A stretch of 45,866 nt of DNA from Nitrospira sp. (GCA_019456345.1 VRUB01000004.1:1-45866), one strand, 5' to 3'; positions 1 to 12,477 are shown, counted from the first letter of the stretch. The notes: generated from the sequence alone by a model not told the origin. Program-made: numbers and translations.

Positions 1-266
1 ATCAGCCGCACGTGGCCCCGGCCCAGCGGCCCCCACAAATCGATGTCGTGCCGGTCGCCGTCACGCACCCAGCGAACGGTTGCCTGCCAACCCTCCGTCG
101 AGGATCGCGCGGATATCCGGCCTTGGATTTCCCAGGAATTGAGGGATATGAGCCTGGACTGCCGCGCCCGCCAGGCCGCAGTCGGGTCTTCTAACGGGGG
201 ACGCTCCGTAACCGCCGCGCAACCCGTGGCCACGGCGGCTACGAGCGCCACCATGAACTTCTTCAC
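1..266 (-). CDS. lolB: Outer-membrane lipoprotein LolB, N-terminal part (runs off the window)
   Basis: Manual minus-strand translation from GTG at 266: MKKFMVALVAAVATGCAAVTERPPLEDPTAAWRARQSRLISLNSWEIQGRISARSSTEGWQATVRWVRDGDRHDIDLWGPLGRGHVRL. Lipobox TGC and LolB-like W.l.GRi / GW.A...W / l.GPLG pattern. Overlaps the TPR gene stop by GTGA. Not in the ORF track because it is partial. Confidence 0.85.
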   Translation of the reverse strand, partial: MKKFMVALVAAVATGCAAVTERPPLEDPTAAWRARQSRLISLNSWEIQGRISARSSTEGWQATVRWVRDGDRHDIDLWGPLGRGHVRL

Positions 267-2017
267 GGATTAAATTTCTTGATTACGTCGAGCAGGGAAT
301 CACTGTCCGGGGTTTCCTCCAGCGCCTTGTTCCAGACCGACTTGGCTTGCGTGCGATCCCCCGTGACCCATAGCACCTCGCCCAGGTGCGCTGAGATCTC
401 GGCATCGTTACGGATTTTTAAGGCGCGATTGAGATAGTGGATCGCCTCGGCGTTGTTCCCCAAGCGGTACTGTACCCAGCCCATGCTGTCCAGTATGAAA
501 GGGTCGTCCGGCTTCAGCGCAAGTGCCCGCTGGATCAGATCCAGTGCCTCCTGGTAACGATCGGTACGGTCCGCCAATGTGTACCCGAGCGCATTGAGGG
601 CCTGTGCATTGTCGGAATCCCGCGCCAGGATCGCGCGCAGATCGCGCTCGGCGATATCGACGAGATCGAGCCGCTCCGCTATCAGCGCACGGGCATAAAG
701 CAATTCCTTGTCAACCGGCAGCGCCTCCAGTGCGTCATTAAGCACGCCGAGCGCCTTTTCATACTGCTTCGCTTCTCGCAGGATCTGCTCCTCGGCGAGA
801 ACCAGTTGCGCGCGCTGCGCATCGGAGGTATACCTTATGGCGTGCAGGTGTTTGCGCGCGCGCTCCAGATCGCCCTGCTTGGCTATGACTACACCCAAAC
901 GGGTTTGTGCCTCAAAGTGGCGCTCGCCCGGCGCCACCTCGCTATACCAGCGCTCCGCCTCCTCATAATCCTTGCGTTCCTCGGCAACCTGGCCCAGGTA
1001 AATGCGCGCCTGTTCATTATCAGGCCGCAACCGCAAGGCAGTCTTAAGAAATTGCTCAGCATCATCCAGCCTCTGCGTTTGCAGCGACAATAACCCGACG
1101 GCGTATGCGGCATCTGCATCTTCGGGCGAGTCGCGCATTACCAGCAAAAACTGCTTATGCGCCTTCTCCCATTGCTTCAGATCAACGAGGTAGCGGGCAT
1201 AGTTCAACCGGATCCGAGTCGATCCGGGTTGGCGTGCCAGGTATTCTTCATAGAACTTCTGAGCCTTAACCGACTCTTTTTGTGATACCAGGATCCCGGC
1301 CTTGAACAGTGCTGCCTGTTCCCACTCCGGTCTGAGCGCCAATGCACGGCCGGCGGCTTCCACCGCCACGTCAAGCTCATCGGCGCGCACTGCCAAATGC
1401 GCCAACGCCAGATGTGCGCTGGCATTGTCGTCATCCTGGGCCACCAGTGTGCGCATAATCTCGATTGCCGCCGCCCGGTTGCGCTGGCGTCCCAGAATCG
1501 ACGCCACCCGCCGGTAGGCGCGGTCCCGGGCTTTGCCCGTGCCGGCGATCACAAGAACCTGCTCGAAACGCAGTTGCGCTTCCGCCGGCCTTTTGAGCTC
1601 CATTAATATCGAGCCAACCGATTCCTGCGCCTGCTGACTGCGCGGCTGCAACTGGACCCACAGCTCTCCTTGCTCCAGCGCCTCCTCGTAGCGCTTGGCG
1701 TGAAGCGCCGCACGCATCGCCCGTTCTGCTAATCGGGGATCCCGGGTCTTGCGCGCCACACGCGCGAGGCTCGTAATCGATATGTCGTACTGGCCGCGCT
1801 GGCCGGCGATCTCCCCGAGCAGGATGTCGTACAGGATGTCCTGCGTGAGCTCGACACCGGACGACTGCAGGCGTTGCTCCGCGGGAGGATTGGCCTCACC
1901 CATAAGCGGCTTGCTCGCCGCGCAGGCGCCCAGCAGCACGGCGACCGGCCCCGCTGCGAGTAATGTGAAAGTTCGATTCATCGGTTTCCTCGTCCGAGTT
2001 CCCGCTGGAGCCCGCAC
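263..2017 (-). CDS. Tetratricopeptide repeat lipoprotein
   Basis: 584 aa, lipobox LLGACAAS, many TPR-like repeats (LGYTLADRTDRYQEALDLIQRALALKPDDPFILDSMGWVQYRLGNNAEAIHYLNRAL). Position between lolB and hemA matches the known Pseudomonas-type order. Confidence 0.9.
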   Translation of the reverse strand: MRAPAGTRTRKPMNRTFTLLAAGPVAVLLGACAASKPLMGEANPPAEQRLQSSGVELTQDILYDILLGEIAGQRGQYDISITSLARVARKTRDPRLAERAMRAALHAKRYEEALEQGELWVQLQPRSQQAQESVGSILMELKRPAEAQLRFEQVLVIAGTGKARDRAYRRVASILGRQRNRAAAIEIMRTLVAQDDDNASAHLALAHLAVRADELDVAVEAAGRALALRPEWEQAALFKAGILVSQKESVKAQKFYEEYLARQPGSTRIRLNYARYLVDLKQWEKAHKQFLLVMRDSPEDADAAYAVGLLSLQTQRLDDAEQFLKTALRLRPDNEQARIYLGQVAEERKDYEEAERWYSEVAPGERHFEAQTRLGVVIAKQGDLERARKHLHAIRYTSDAQRAQLVLAEEQILREAKQYEKALGVLNDALEALPVDKELLYARALIAERLDLVDIAERDLRAILARDSDNAQALNALGYTLADRTDRYQEALDLIQRALALKPDDPFILDSMGWVQYRLGNNAEAIHYLNRALKIRNDAEISAHLGEVLWVTGDRTQAKSVWNKALEETPDSDSLLDVIKKFNP

Positions 2018-2175
2018 AAATCAGGTCTATTGATTATTTCAGATACACGACCGCCTATATTGTTCCCGCGGCGGCGGCCGGCGACCCAGTTTCTTATATA
2101 TGCTACATGCTTTCAACTGCTCTCGGTCCCTACGCTGTCACAAGCGTTATGTGTCTGATTAAATAACACCCATCC

Positions 2176-2201
2176 GTCGGTTACTATAGTCGGTTACTAT
2201 A
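2176..2201 (+). repeat. Two perfect tandem copies of 13-bp GTCGGTTACTATA upstream of the CstA-like gene
   Basis: gtcggttactata (2176-2188) immediately followed by gtcggttactata (2189-2201). Confidence 0.85.
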
Positions 2202-2235
2202 TACAAAAACGAAATATAAGAACGAAGGCTTACAT

Positions 2236-3933
2236 ATGAACGCACTGTTTTTGCTGCTCACCGGAGCCGCGGTATTCGTCCTGGGATACCGCTTTTATGC
2301 CAAGTTGCTGGCGTTGTCGGTATTTCGCCTTGACGCAAATTATAGTACATCGGCTGACGCGCAGGCAGATGAACCGGAATCGGTTACGCACAACCGGCAC
2401 CTAGTCTTTGGCTATCACTTCGCGCTCGTGGCGGGCGCCACCACGCTGACCGGCGCCGGAATCTCGGTCGTATGGGGGTGGGTACCGGCATTCTTGTGGG
2501 TCGTAGTCGGGACGGTCGTGGCCGCCGGGGTGTACGGGCTAGGCACCTTGTGGCTGGCTCGACGTGAGCCCGCTAGTGGCATGGCGGAGCTCGTGGCTAA
2601 CTTGATGGGCTCGCGCGCGCGGTCGTTAGTCCTGATTCTCGCCACGGCGTTGATTCTCACCATGAACGCCGTGTTTGCCTGGCTTACCGCCGAAATGCTG
2701 AAAGCCTATCCGTCCGCGGTCCTGCCCTTTTGGACCCAGATGTTGCTTGCTCTCGGCCTTGGCTTTTTTTTACATCGCGCCGGCGCGCGGCTGGCGCGAG
2801 CGACACTCATCACGGTCGTGCTTGCATTAATCGCGGTGTGGTTGCTCGGTCACGTACCGGTGGCATTCTCGGGCGCACTGAATATCGACCTTCGCGGCCA
2901 CTCACTGCTGTCTCTAGACGCTACACCGGCCTGGGTGGTCTTACTTTTCGTGTCGTCCTATTACGTCACACGCGCGCCGCATTGGAAGCTCGCGCAACCG
3001 CGAGGTTACCTGATGGCATGGCAGGCGGGCTTGCTTTTATTAATCGTGACCGCCGCGATTATCATCATGCAGCCGACCATAGTCGCACCAAATTTCAACA
3101 CGCTGCCTACTGGTCCGCGCGCGCTCCCGTGGATTTTCGTGACCCTCACGTCGGGTGCGATTGCGGGTTTTTATCTGCTGTTTGCCCAGGGTATCACGGC
3201 AAGACATATGGTGCGGGTCACCGATGCACGCTACCTTGGCTACGGCGCAGCGGTCGCCGAAGGCGCTCTCGCCTTAAGCGTAATTCTGGTTTGCACTGCG
3301 GGTTTCAGCTCCCCCGACAAGTGGGCACAGTTCTACAGCTCGTGGCAAGGAGTGCAAAGCCTGCCGCGGGTTCTGCGCCTGTACATCGACGGGTCGGCCG
3401 GGTTGGCAGGAGCGCTGGGCATCGACAAAGATCTTGCGCGTACGTTTGCGGCAGTGGTCGTTACCGGGCTGATTGCAGTGACACTCGATGCCGGAATCCG
3501 GGTGCAGAAACAACTCCTCACCGAGCTGGTCAAACTTTACGGTGTTTCCCGGTTGAAGAACGAAAAGACTGTGTTGCTGTTCACGGTCACGTTGGCCGCA
3601 GCACTGGCGTTGTACGACGGCCATGGCCGAGGGGGGCTGGCCTTGTGGCCGTTGTTCGGTTCATGGAACCAGATCCTGGCGCTGACGGGCTTGTTGCTGA
3701 TCGCCCTGGCGCTGCGACGCCGGCGCCAGCCGGCTTTTGCAGTCTGGGTCCCAGCCTTATTCCTGTTGCTCGTGACTACGTGGGCGCTGGGCTCACAGCT
3801 TGCCCTGTGGTGGCACAGCGGTGACTGGCTGCTGCTGTGCGGTGGCATAATACTGCTGGGGTTGGAAGGGTGGCTCGTGTGGGAAGCGTGGCGGGCCTTC
3901 AGACGACCGCCTGCAGCTGTACTTGGTGCTTGA
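2236..3933 (+). CDS. Divergent CstA-family (carbon starvation) membrane transporter
   Basis: 565 aa multi-TM; CstA-like blocks YRFYAKLLALSVFRLD, FGYHFALVAGATTLTGAG, TSGAIAGFYLLFAQGITAR, DARYLGYGAAVAEG, TLDAGIRVQKQLLTEL, LWPLFGSWNQILAL. Confidence 0.75.
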   Translation: MNALFLLLTGAAVFVLGYRFYAKLLALSVFRLDANYSTSADAQADEPESVTHNRHLVFGYHFALVAGATTLTGAGISVVWGWVPAFLWVVVGTVVAAGVYGLGTLWLARREPASGMAELVANLMGSRARSLVLILATALILTMNAVFAWLTAEMLKAYPSAVLPFWTQMLLALGLGFFLHRAGARLARATLITVVLALIAVWLLGHVPVAFSGALNIDLRGHSLLSLDATPAWVVLLFVSSYYVTRAPHWKLAQPRGYLMAWQAGLLLLIVTAAIIIMQPTIVAPNFNTLPTGPRALPWIFVTLTSGAIAGFYLLFAQGITARHMVRVTDARYLGYGAAVAEGALALSVILVCTAGFSSPDKWAQFYSSWQGVQSLPRVLRLYIDGSAGLAGALGIDKDLARTFAAVVVTGLIAVTLDAGIRVQKQLLTELVKLYGVSRLKNEKTVLLFTVTLAAALALYDGHGRGGLALWPLFGSWNQILALTGLLLIALALRRRRQPAFAVWVPALFLLLVTTWALGSQLALWWHSGDWLLLCGGIILLGLEGWLVWEAWRAFRRPPAAVLGA

Positions 3934-3992
3934 CACCTTGCCTGCAGGGCCCACAATCCAAGGCTAGATCGGCGAGGACGGGGCCGCTCAAG

Positions 3993-5252
3993 ATGTACCT
4001 CTTTGCTTTTGGAATCAATCACAACACCGCCCCGGTAGAGATCCGGGAACAGGTGGCGATCGCACCGGAAGATGTCGGGGACATCTTGCGCGATATCACC
4101 TCGAGCGGAGCCGCCAGCGAAGCGACCATATTATCAACTTGTAACCGCACCGAGCTCTACTGCGGCGTCGACCGCGCCGACGGCGAAACACCGGTATCCT
4201 GGTTCTCCGAAAATTACAGGGTCCCGTCCGTTGATATTGAATCTTATCTCTATAGCCATCGCGACGAGGCAGCCGTCAAGCACGCCTTCCGTGTCGCCGC
4301 CGGTCTGGACTCCATGGTATTAGGGGAGCCACAGATATTGGGTCAGATGAAGGACGCGTTTGCGCGGGCTCACAAGGCCGGTGCTACGGGGAAAATTCTG
4401 AACCGACTTTTTCAGCAGACGTTCTCAGTAGCAAAGAAAGTCAGAACCGACACCGCTATCGGCGAGAGCGCCGTGTCCGTGGCCTATGCTGCGGTCAGCC
4501 TCGGCAAGCAGATCTTCGACCAGCTCCAGGAACAGACCGTACTACTGATCGGTGCAGGCGACATGATCGAGCTGTGCGCGCGGCACCTGAAGGAACATAG
4601 CGTGCGCCAGATGATTGTGGCCAACCGTACGCTCGAACGAGCACGCGCACTGGCGGCCCCACTTGGCGCACAGGCCATCACCTTGCGCGAGATGCCGGCG
4701 CGACTGAGCGAGGCGGATATTGTCATTTCCTGCACGGCGAGCCAGCTCCCCATACTCGGCAAAGGCGCAGTGGAGCGGGCCTTGAAGGCGCGCAAGCACA
4801 GACCCATGCTTATGGTCGACATTGCCGTGCCGCGTGATATCGAGGAGGAAGTCGGCGCCCTCGGCGATGTATACCTTTACACCATTGACGATCTCAAGGA
4901 GGTCGTGCACGAGAATCTGCAGTCGCGCCTAGAGGCCGCCAAGGAAGGCGAGCAGATTATCGACACCCACGTCACCAAGTTCATGCACTGGGTGAGATCG
5001 CTGGACACAGTGCCGAGCATTCGCGCCCTTAGAGAAACCGCAGATGCAGTGCGTGACGCCGAGCTCGAGCGCGCCCGCCGCAGGCTGGCGTTGGGAGAAG
5101 ATCCGGAGCAGGTGATGGAACGGCTCGCGCGTGCATTGACTAACAAGTTCATGCATGCACCAACCACCGCCTTGAGGAGTGCCCATCACGGCGATGATGC
5201 GATCCTGCGCGATACTGTACGTAAGCTTTTCAATCTGCGCGAGCACGATTAA
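3993..5252 (+). CDS. hemA: Glutamyl-tRNA reductase
   Basis: [23 protein letters not shown]..., [25 protein letters not shown]; start moved from track 3837 to ATG 3993. Confidence 0.96.
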   Translation: MYLFAFGINHNTAPVEIREQVAIAPEDVGDILRDITSSGAASEATILSTCNRTELYCGVDRADGETPVSWFSENYRVPSVDIESYLYSHRDEAAVKHAFRVAAGLDSMVLGEPQILGQMKDAFARAHKAGATGKILNRLFQQTFSVAKKVRTDTAIGESAVSVAYAAVSLGKQIFDQLQEQTVLLIGAGDMIELCARHLKEHSVRQMIVANRTLERARALAAPLGAQAITLREMPARLSEADIVISCTASQLPILGKGAVERALKARKHRPMLMVDIAVPRDIEEEVGALGDVYLYTIDDLKEVVHENLQSRLEAAKEGEQIIDTHVTKFMHWVRSLDTVPSIRALRETADAVRDAELERARRRLALGEDPEQVMERLARALTNKFMHAPTTALRSAHHGDDAILRDTVRKLFNLREHD

Positions 5253-5254
5253 CC

Positions 5255-6337
5255 GTGAACCCCTCCCTCGAGGCTAAGCTGAGGAAACTGATCCAGCGCG
5301 ACGAAGAGATCAGCGCCTTGCTCGCCGACCCCAAGGTGATAAGCGATCAGCAGCGCTTCCGGCGTCTGTCCCAAGAGTACGCCGAAATCGACCCTGTGGT
5401 TCAGCACTATCAAAATTACCGCCACGCGTGCGATGAGCTTGCGGCTGCTCGTTCAATGCTGAAAGATTCCGATAGCGCTATCCGAACGATGGCGCAGGAG
5501 GAGATCAACGGTATCGACAAGCGAATCGAGCACCTGCAAGAAGACCTTCAAAAGCTTCTTCTGCCGACTGATCCAAACGACCGGCGTAATATCTTTCTCG
5601 AGATACGGGCCGGGACCGGCGGTCAGGAAGCGGCTCTGTTCGTCGCCGATCTTTTTCGCATGTACAGCTATTACGCCGAGAAACACCACTGGAAGCTCGA
5701 GATCATCAGCCAGAGCCCAAGCGAGCTCGGTGGCTACAAGGAGATCATCGTTCGCATCGTCGGTCAGGGGGCATACTCGCGGCTCAAGTTTGAATCGAGT
5801 GGCCACCGCGTACAGCGCGTGCCCGTAACCGAGGCCCAGGGCCGTATTCATACCTCTGCGTGCACGGTGGCCGTCATGCCCGAGGCCGAGGAAGTAGACG
5901 AAGTCGAGATTAACGCGGCAGACTTGAAGATCGACACCTATCGCGCCTCCGGCGCCGGTGGCCAGCACGTAAATCGAACCGACTCGGCCGTGCGCATTAC
6001 CCACACTCCTTCCGGTATCGTCGTGGAGTGCCAGGATGAGCGTTCGCAACATAAGAACAAAGCGCGCGCGATGTCGGTGCTGCGTGCGCGACTGCTCGAG
6101 ATGGAGCGCCAGAAACAACGCGCGCAGCAAGCCGCCACCCGCAAAAGCCTTATCGGCAGCGGTGACCGCTCCGAGCGCATCCGTACATACAATTTTCCGC
6201 AGGGCCGCGTGACCGATCACCGCATAAACTTGACCCTGTACAAGCTCGAGCAGATTCTTGCCGGCGAGCTCGACGAGCTCATCGACCCGTTGATCGCGGC
6301 ACACCAAGCCGATCAGCTCGCAGCATTGAGTGCTTGA
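5255..6337 (+). CDS. prfA: Peptide chain release factor 1
   Basis: GGQ motif in [28 protein letters not shown]. Confidence 0.97.
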   Translation: MNPSLEAKLRKLIQRDEEISALLADPKVISDQQRFRRLSQEYAEIDPVVQHYQNYRHACDELAAARSMLKDSDSAIRTMAQEEINGIDKRIEHLQEDLQKLLLPTDPNDRRNIFLEIRAGTGGQEAALFVADLFRMYSYYAEKHHWKLEIISQSPSELGGYKEIIVRIVGQGAYSRLKFESSGHRVQRVPVTEAQGRIHTSACTVAVMPEAEEVDEVEINAADLKIDTYRASGAGGQHVNRTDSAVRITHTPSGIVVECQDERSQHKNKARAMSVLRARLLEMERQKQRAQQAATRKSLIGSGDRSERIRTYNFPQGRVTDHRINLTLYKLEQILAGELDELIDPLIAAHQADQLAALSA

Positions 6338-6346
6338 ACGCAATGG

Positions 6347-6374
6347 CAAGTTTCAAGTTGCAAGTGGCAAGTAA
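6347..6374. repeat. Heptameric tandem repeat, four units: CAAGTTT CAAGTTG CAAGTGG CAAGTAA
   Basis: Read directly between the prfA stop (6337) and the probable prmC ATG (6412). Confidence 0.8.
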
Positions 6375-6411
6375 AATCGCTCGGGCATGTAATCCCACAT
6401 CCGAGGCGAAA

Positions 6412-7287
6412 ATGCGAAATCTCAACACGCGCACGCTACTCGACGAGGATGTCACCGTTGGCGCTGCCTTGCGCTCAGTGATGGAGGAACTCGCGCCAGT
6501 GAGCGCGACGCCGCGCCTGGATGCGGAGCTGCTTCTCATGGCCGTATGCGGATTGGACCGTGTGCAGCTCATCACGCATACCGAGGTTATCTTGACTGAT
6601 GAACAAACGCAGCGACTGCGTGCGTTTGTGGCGCGGCGCCGGAATGGCGAGCCGATCGCATACCTTATGGGTACGCGCGAGTTCTGGTCCATGGAACTCA
6701 GCGTCTCCGCCTCGGTGTTGATCCCGCGTCCCGACACCGAGGTGCTGGTAGAGCACACGCTCGCGTGCATCCCGAGCGATGCACAATGGACCGTCGTCGA
6801 CATGGGCACCGGTTGTGGTGCAATTGCGCTGGCACTGGCGAAGGAGCGGCCGCGATGCCGCGTGATCGCAACGGATAACAGCCTGGAGGCACTGCGAATG
6901 GCCCAAAAAAACGCCGCCCGGCTGGCCTTGCGGGCAATCGAATTCAGGCACGGACACTGGCTGGCGCCGGTGGCGGGCGAGACCCTCCACGTGCTCGTAA
7001 GTAATCCCCCTTATATCCGCGATGATGATCCATGCCTGACTACAGGCGAAGTTCGCTTCGAGCCGATCCGCGCACTCGCCGGCGGCGCCGATGGTCTCGA
7101 TGCCATCCGCCACCTTGTTGCGCATGCCCGCACTTGCCTGCAACCAGGTGGGTGGTTAGTGCTGGAGCACGGGAGCGATCAGGCACGAGCTGTGCGCGAG
7201 CTGATGCGCCGCGCCGGCTACGACGACGTTGCCGGCTACGCCGACCTCGCAGGGTTTGACCGCGTGAGCCGCGCTCACAACCCCTGA
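6412..7287 (+). CDS. prmC: Peptide chain release factor N5-glutamine methyltransferase
   Basis: NPPY motif (VLVSNPPYIRDDD), IPRPDTEVLVE; follows prfA. Start set to ATG 6412 rather than track 6334, which reads through a repeat. Confidence 0.93.
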   Translation: MRNLNTRTLLDEDVTVGAALRSVMEELAPVSATPRLDAELLLMAVCGLDRVQLITHTEVILTDEQTQRLRAFVARRRNGEPIAYLMGTREFWSMELSVSASVLIPRPDTEVLVEHTLACIPSDAQWTVVDMGTGCGAIALALAKERPRCRVIATDNSLEALRMAQKNAARLALRAIEFRHGHWLAPVAGETLHVLVSNPPYIRDDDPCLTTGEVRFEPIRALAGGADGLDAIRHLVAHARTCLQPGGWLVLEHGSDQARAVRELMRRAGYDDVAGYADLAGFDRVSRAHNP

Positions 7288-7289
7288 CA

Positions 7290-7946
7290 CACCTTCTTCA
7301 CCAAGCCCGCGTCGAGAAGGGCGAGAGCCCCGAGGTGTTCTGGCGCAAGGACGATACCGGACGCGTCGCAATCGAACCCGAGGGCACCGACGTGACTCCG
7401 AGGTACAAAGATGTCTGGCGATCACGCGCGAGCCTGGCGGGTTTCGCCAGCAAGCCGGCCCATACCGCCAATTTTCTCACGAACCACGCCAGCGGAAATC
7501 GCTATCGTTTCACCGAGGAGCTTCTAACTCCCGTTGATGAGCTTTACGCGATAGGGCTTCTAAAGAACCTTGGCAGCCATCTTGATACAACGACTATTGA
7601 CGCTGAGGTACGCCAGCTCTTGCACGAGTGGAAGAAGGACCAGGCCACGCTGAAGCAACGCTTCGATCTTAACAACGACGGCAAGATAGACCAGATGGAA
7701 TGGAAGCTCGCGCACAGCCAGGCCCGACGCGAGGTGGCGAAAGCACGGCGGGAGCAGAGCGAAGTTTCTACCGAGGGCATTAACCTGTTGACGCGGACCA
7801 ACGACCGCAATCGGCCGTTTTTGTTATCGGCTTTTCCACAACGAGATCTTATCAAGCGCTATTGTCTGTGGGCGTTGCTCTACAGTGCGGGTTTCTTCGC
7901 ACGCAGCAGTGCGGGGATATGGTTGTTCAATACACGTTTCGGCTAA
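7290..7946 (+). pseudogene. GIDE-domain / E3 ubiquitin ligase-like membrane protein, N-terminally truncated
   Basis: Frame 3 reads ...VEKGESPEVFWRKDDTGRVAIEPEGTDV...FTEELLTPVDELYAIGLLKNLG...FDLNNDGKIDQMEW... then a C-terminal TM segment. The frame is open back to 7260 but has no ATG before the homologous region, and the expected N-terminal half is absent. Confidence 0.6.
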
Positions 7947-7996
7947 CATCCGACTCAGCTGGCGCAAAGTAGATATACAAAAGAATTATGCGGATA

Positions 7997-8860
7997 TTAC
8001 TTTCTTTGGTTCCGGTCGATTGTCTCCCATGACGCGAAAAACGCGCACAGCTCGCCGTTCGGTATCTGCTGATCGGCAAATGAAAATGAACCCTTCTCCG
8101 CCATCTCGCGCGCCGCACGCCGAATAAGGCCGAAGGTCGCTCGCGCCAGGCTGCCGCCGATACTTATTCTGCGCACACCCAAAGTCTCTAATTCCTTAAC
8201 CGACAAGGCACTGCCGGTCAGGCCCATGACGACATTGAGGGGCCCCTGGATCTCGCGCACGAGCGCGGCAATCGTGTCGGCGTCACGGACCCCTGGCACA
8301 AACAGGCAATCCGCCCCGGCTTCGCGATACAGGTTCGCGCGTGCGACCGCTTCCGCGAAAGCATTCGGGTGGCTCACCAGGTAACAGTCCGTTCGAGCGG
8401 TGAGCACATACGGCACGCTCGTGGCATCGGCCGCTTCGCGCGCGGCGCGGATTCGCGCCGCCGCCAAATTCGGCTCATAGAGGAGTAAGCCAGGATCGCC
8501 CGTGTCGTCCTCGATGTTGCCGCCGACTGCCCCCGCCTGAATGGAGGCACGGACGGTGGCGGCCACGGCTTCGGGCGTCTCGCCGTATCCCGCCTCCAGA
8601 TCCGCGCTCACCGGGAGGTCCGTAGCACCTGCAATGGCATGGATACGCTCTATCATGGCGTCGCGGCTGACGCGGCTTTGCCCGTCGGGAACGCCCATAG
8701 AAAAAGCGATGCCCGCGCTGGTCGTCCCCAGCGCGGAGAACGGCGCGGCGGCCAGCATGCGGGCACTGCCAGCATCCCACGCATTCGGCATCAAGAAAGT
8801 GCCTTCAACAAGATGAAGCGCCCTGAAACGTTCTGCTTTTTCTACCTGGTTTACAGCCAT
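7997..8860 (-). CDS. Isocitrate lyase / phosphoenolpyruvate mutase family protein
   Basis: 287 aa; LPVSADLEAGYGETPEAV, GGNIEDDTG, ARTDCYLV motifs. Confidence 0.9.
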   Translation of the reverse strand: MAVNQVEKAERFRALHLVEGTFLMPNAWDAGSARMLAAAPFSALGTTSAGIAFSMGVPDGQSRVSRDAMIERIHAIAGATDLPVSADLEAGYGETPEAVAATVRASIQAGAVGGNIEDDTGDPGLLLYEPNLAAARIRAAREAADATSVPYVLTARTDCYLVSHPNAFAEAVARANLYREAGADCLFVPGVRDADTIAALVREIQGPLNVVMGLTGSALSVKELETLGVRRISIGGSLARATFGLIRRAAREMAEKGSFSFADQQIPNGELCAFFASWETIDRNQRK

Positions 8861-8893
8861 CAGCTTCAGCTCCCTATCTCTGGGCGCGGCTCA

Positions 8894-9136
8894 CGCGCTA
8901 ACCACGTTGGCATCGAGTCGCACGCGAAAGCGGCCTCAGCAGCTCACGCGCCGGGCGATACATCCCGAGCCTTCCATCAGAATCTCGTCGAAGGTGACCG
9001 AGCACAAGACCTGATCTTCCTCGTGTCTGAGCGTCTCGATCTCGATCGTTTCGGGATCCGACCAGCCGTTCTGGGTACATAGTTGGCTGAGGATTGGCGT
9101 GGTGGCGAACACACTCCTGAGCCGATGGTTGTTCAT
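8894..9136 (-). CDS. Small conserved-looking protein; frame continues past an in-frame TGA
   Basis: 66-aa ORF (8936..9136) MNNHRLRSVFATTPILSQLCTQNGWSDPETIEIETLRHEEDQVLCSVTFDEILMEGSGCIARRVSC, then TGA, then GRFRVRLDANVVSA in the same frame to a second TGA. Confidence 0.4.
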
Positions 9137-9155
9137 TTCATGTTAGATACCGTTT

Positions 9156-9226
9156 CAAGTAGCAAGCAGCAAGAAAAATGTCAGAGTTCTGCCTTGCTAC
9201 TTCCCACTTGTCTCTTGCTACTCGCA

Positions 9227-9228
<2 letters not shown>
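9156..9228. repeat. Heptameric repeat in opposed orientations (CAAGTAG CAAGCAG CAAGAAA ... TTGCTAC TTCCCAC TTGTCTC TTGCTAC TCGCATC)
   Basis: 7-bp periodicity read directly; AAGTAGCAAG (9157-9166) is a perfect inverted match to CTTGCTACTT (9193-9202). Lies between argB and the small ORF. Confidence 0.75.
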
Positions 9229-10189
<961 letters not shown>

Positions 10190-10328
10190 TCAGCCCGTAA
10201 GCGGGTCCGGTCCAGCGGGCGTAAGCTCGCCTCGCATTGCCAGCGGCGTCTCGCACCTGCGCAGACTCGTGCCCGAGCAAACTGCGACCGGCGATGATTT
10301 GGATTGCGTTCGCGCCGGCCTGAAGCCG

Positions 10329-10355
10329 AAAAAAAAGGCCGCATACGCGACCTTT
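10329..10355 (-). terminator. Rho-independent terminator downstream of hsp20
   Basis: Minus strand AAAGGTCGC-GTAT-GCGGCCTTT (9-bp stem with one G.T pair) followed by a T run. Confidence 0.75.
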
Positions 10356-10383
10356 ATTAGAATTGCTTGGGCGTGGATCCGTG

Positions 10384-10851
10384 TTAACCGACGTCCACAG
10401 CGATGCGCTTCGGCTTGACGGACTCCGCCTTCGGCAGTACGAGCTCGAGCACACCATCCTTGTACTTGGCCTTGGTCTTGTGCTCATCGACCTGTGTCCC
10501 CAGCCGTAGGCTGCGCATGTACTTCCCGTAACGCCGCTCCTGCCGGATGACGCGACCGCCCTTCTTCTCATCGGTCTCGCTCTTGGTCTCGCTCTTGGTC
10601 TCGCCACTGATCGCCAGCACTCCGTCTTCCAGCGTCACATTTATGTCTTCCTTTTTGACACCGGGCAACTCTGCTCGGACGATGTACTCGTTGTCGTTTT
10701 CGCTGACGTCCACCGCGGGGGCCAGACCGCGCTGCGGGGCCTCTTCGAACACTCGCATCGGCCGGAAAAACCCCTCGAAGATGTCATCGAAGTCCTCGTC
10801 AAACCACCCCAAACGATTACGGCGCTTGGTGCTTGGTACCAACGTAGTCAT
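10384..10851 (-). CDS. Hsp20 / alpha-crystallin family small heat-shock protein
   Basis: 155 aa; VRAELPGVKKEDINVTLEDGVLAISGET, YKDGVLELVLPKAE. Confidence 0.95.
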   Translation of the reverse strand: MTTLVPSTKRRNRLGWFDEDFDDIFEGFFRPMRVFEEAPQRGLAPAVDVSENDNEYIVRAELPGVKKEDINVTLEDGVLAISGETKSETKSETDEKKGGRVIRQERRYGKYMRSLRLGTQVDEHKTKAKYKDGVLELVLPKAESVKPKRIAVDVG

Positions 10852-10913
10852 TTTTGCCTCCTGCTGTACTCTAAAGGTGATTGCTCATCTGGCTGAGCGC
10901 CCTCTTGTCCGAC

Positions 10914-10940
10914 AAATGCGTCCTGCCGCAGGCGTTCAAC
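10914..10940 (-). promoter_or_regulatory. Candidate sigma-32-type promoter for hsp20
   Basis: Minus strand GTTGAAC-N12-ACGCATTT, close to CTTGAAA-N11-16-CCCCATNT. Confidence 0.45.
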
Positions 10941-11052
10941 CATCGTTTACATAAACTTACATGGGGATGCCGGCACAGATTTCAAGGGCTGCGAGTAAGC
11001 TCGGCATGATAGGTACTGCGCTCGGCGAGTGTGGTACGGCACAGGGGCTCCG

Positions 11053-11077
11053 GACCCCCGCCATGCGAGCGGGGGTC
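11053..11077. other. Strong GC hairpin downstream of hslU
   Basis: gacccccgc / gcgggggtc, perfect 9-bp stem, 7-nt loop; no T run. Confidence 0.5.
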
Positions 11078-11122
11078 ATGGCGCAATCGCAGGCGGCGCG
11101 CGTGACCACCTGGGGGCCGGAG

Positions 11123-12475
<1,353 letters not shown>

Positions 12476-12477
12476 GG

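Noticed and set aside
2730-3824. 364-aa + strand ORF overlapping the CstA-like gene
   Set aside because: Alternative frame of a well-supported membrane protein in GC-rich DNA; composition is arginine-rich and unlike a real protein.
5453-6349. 298-aa - strand ORF antisense to prfA
   Set aside because: prfA is unambiguous; the antisense frame has no family features.
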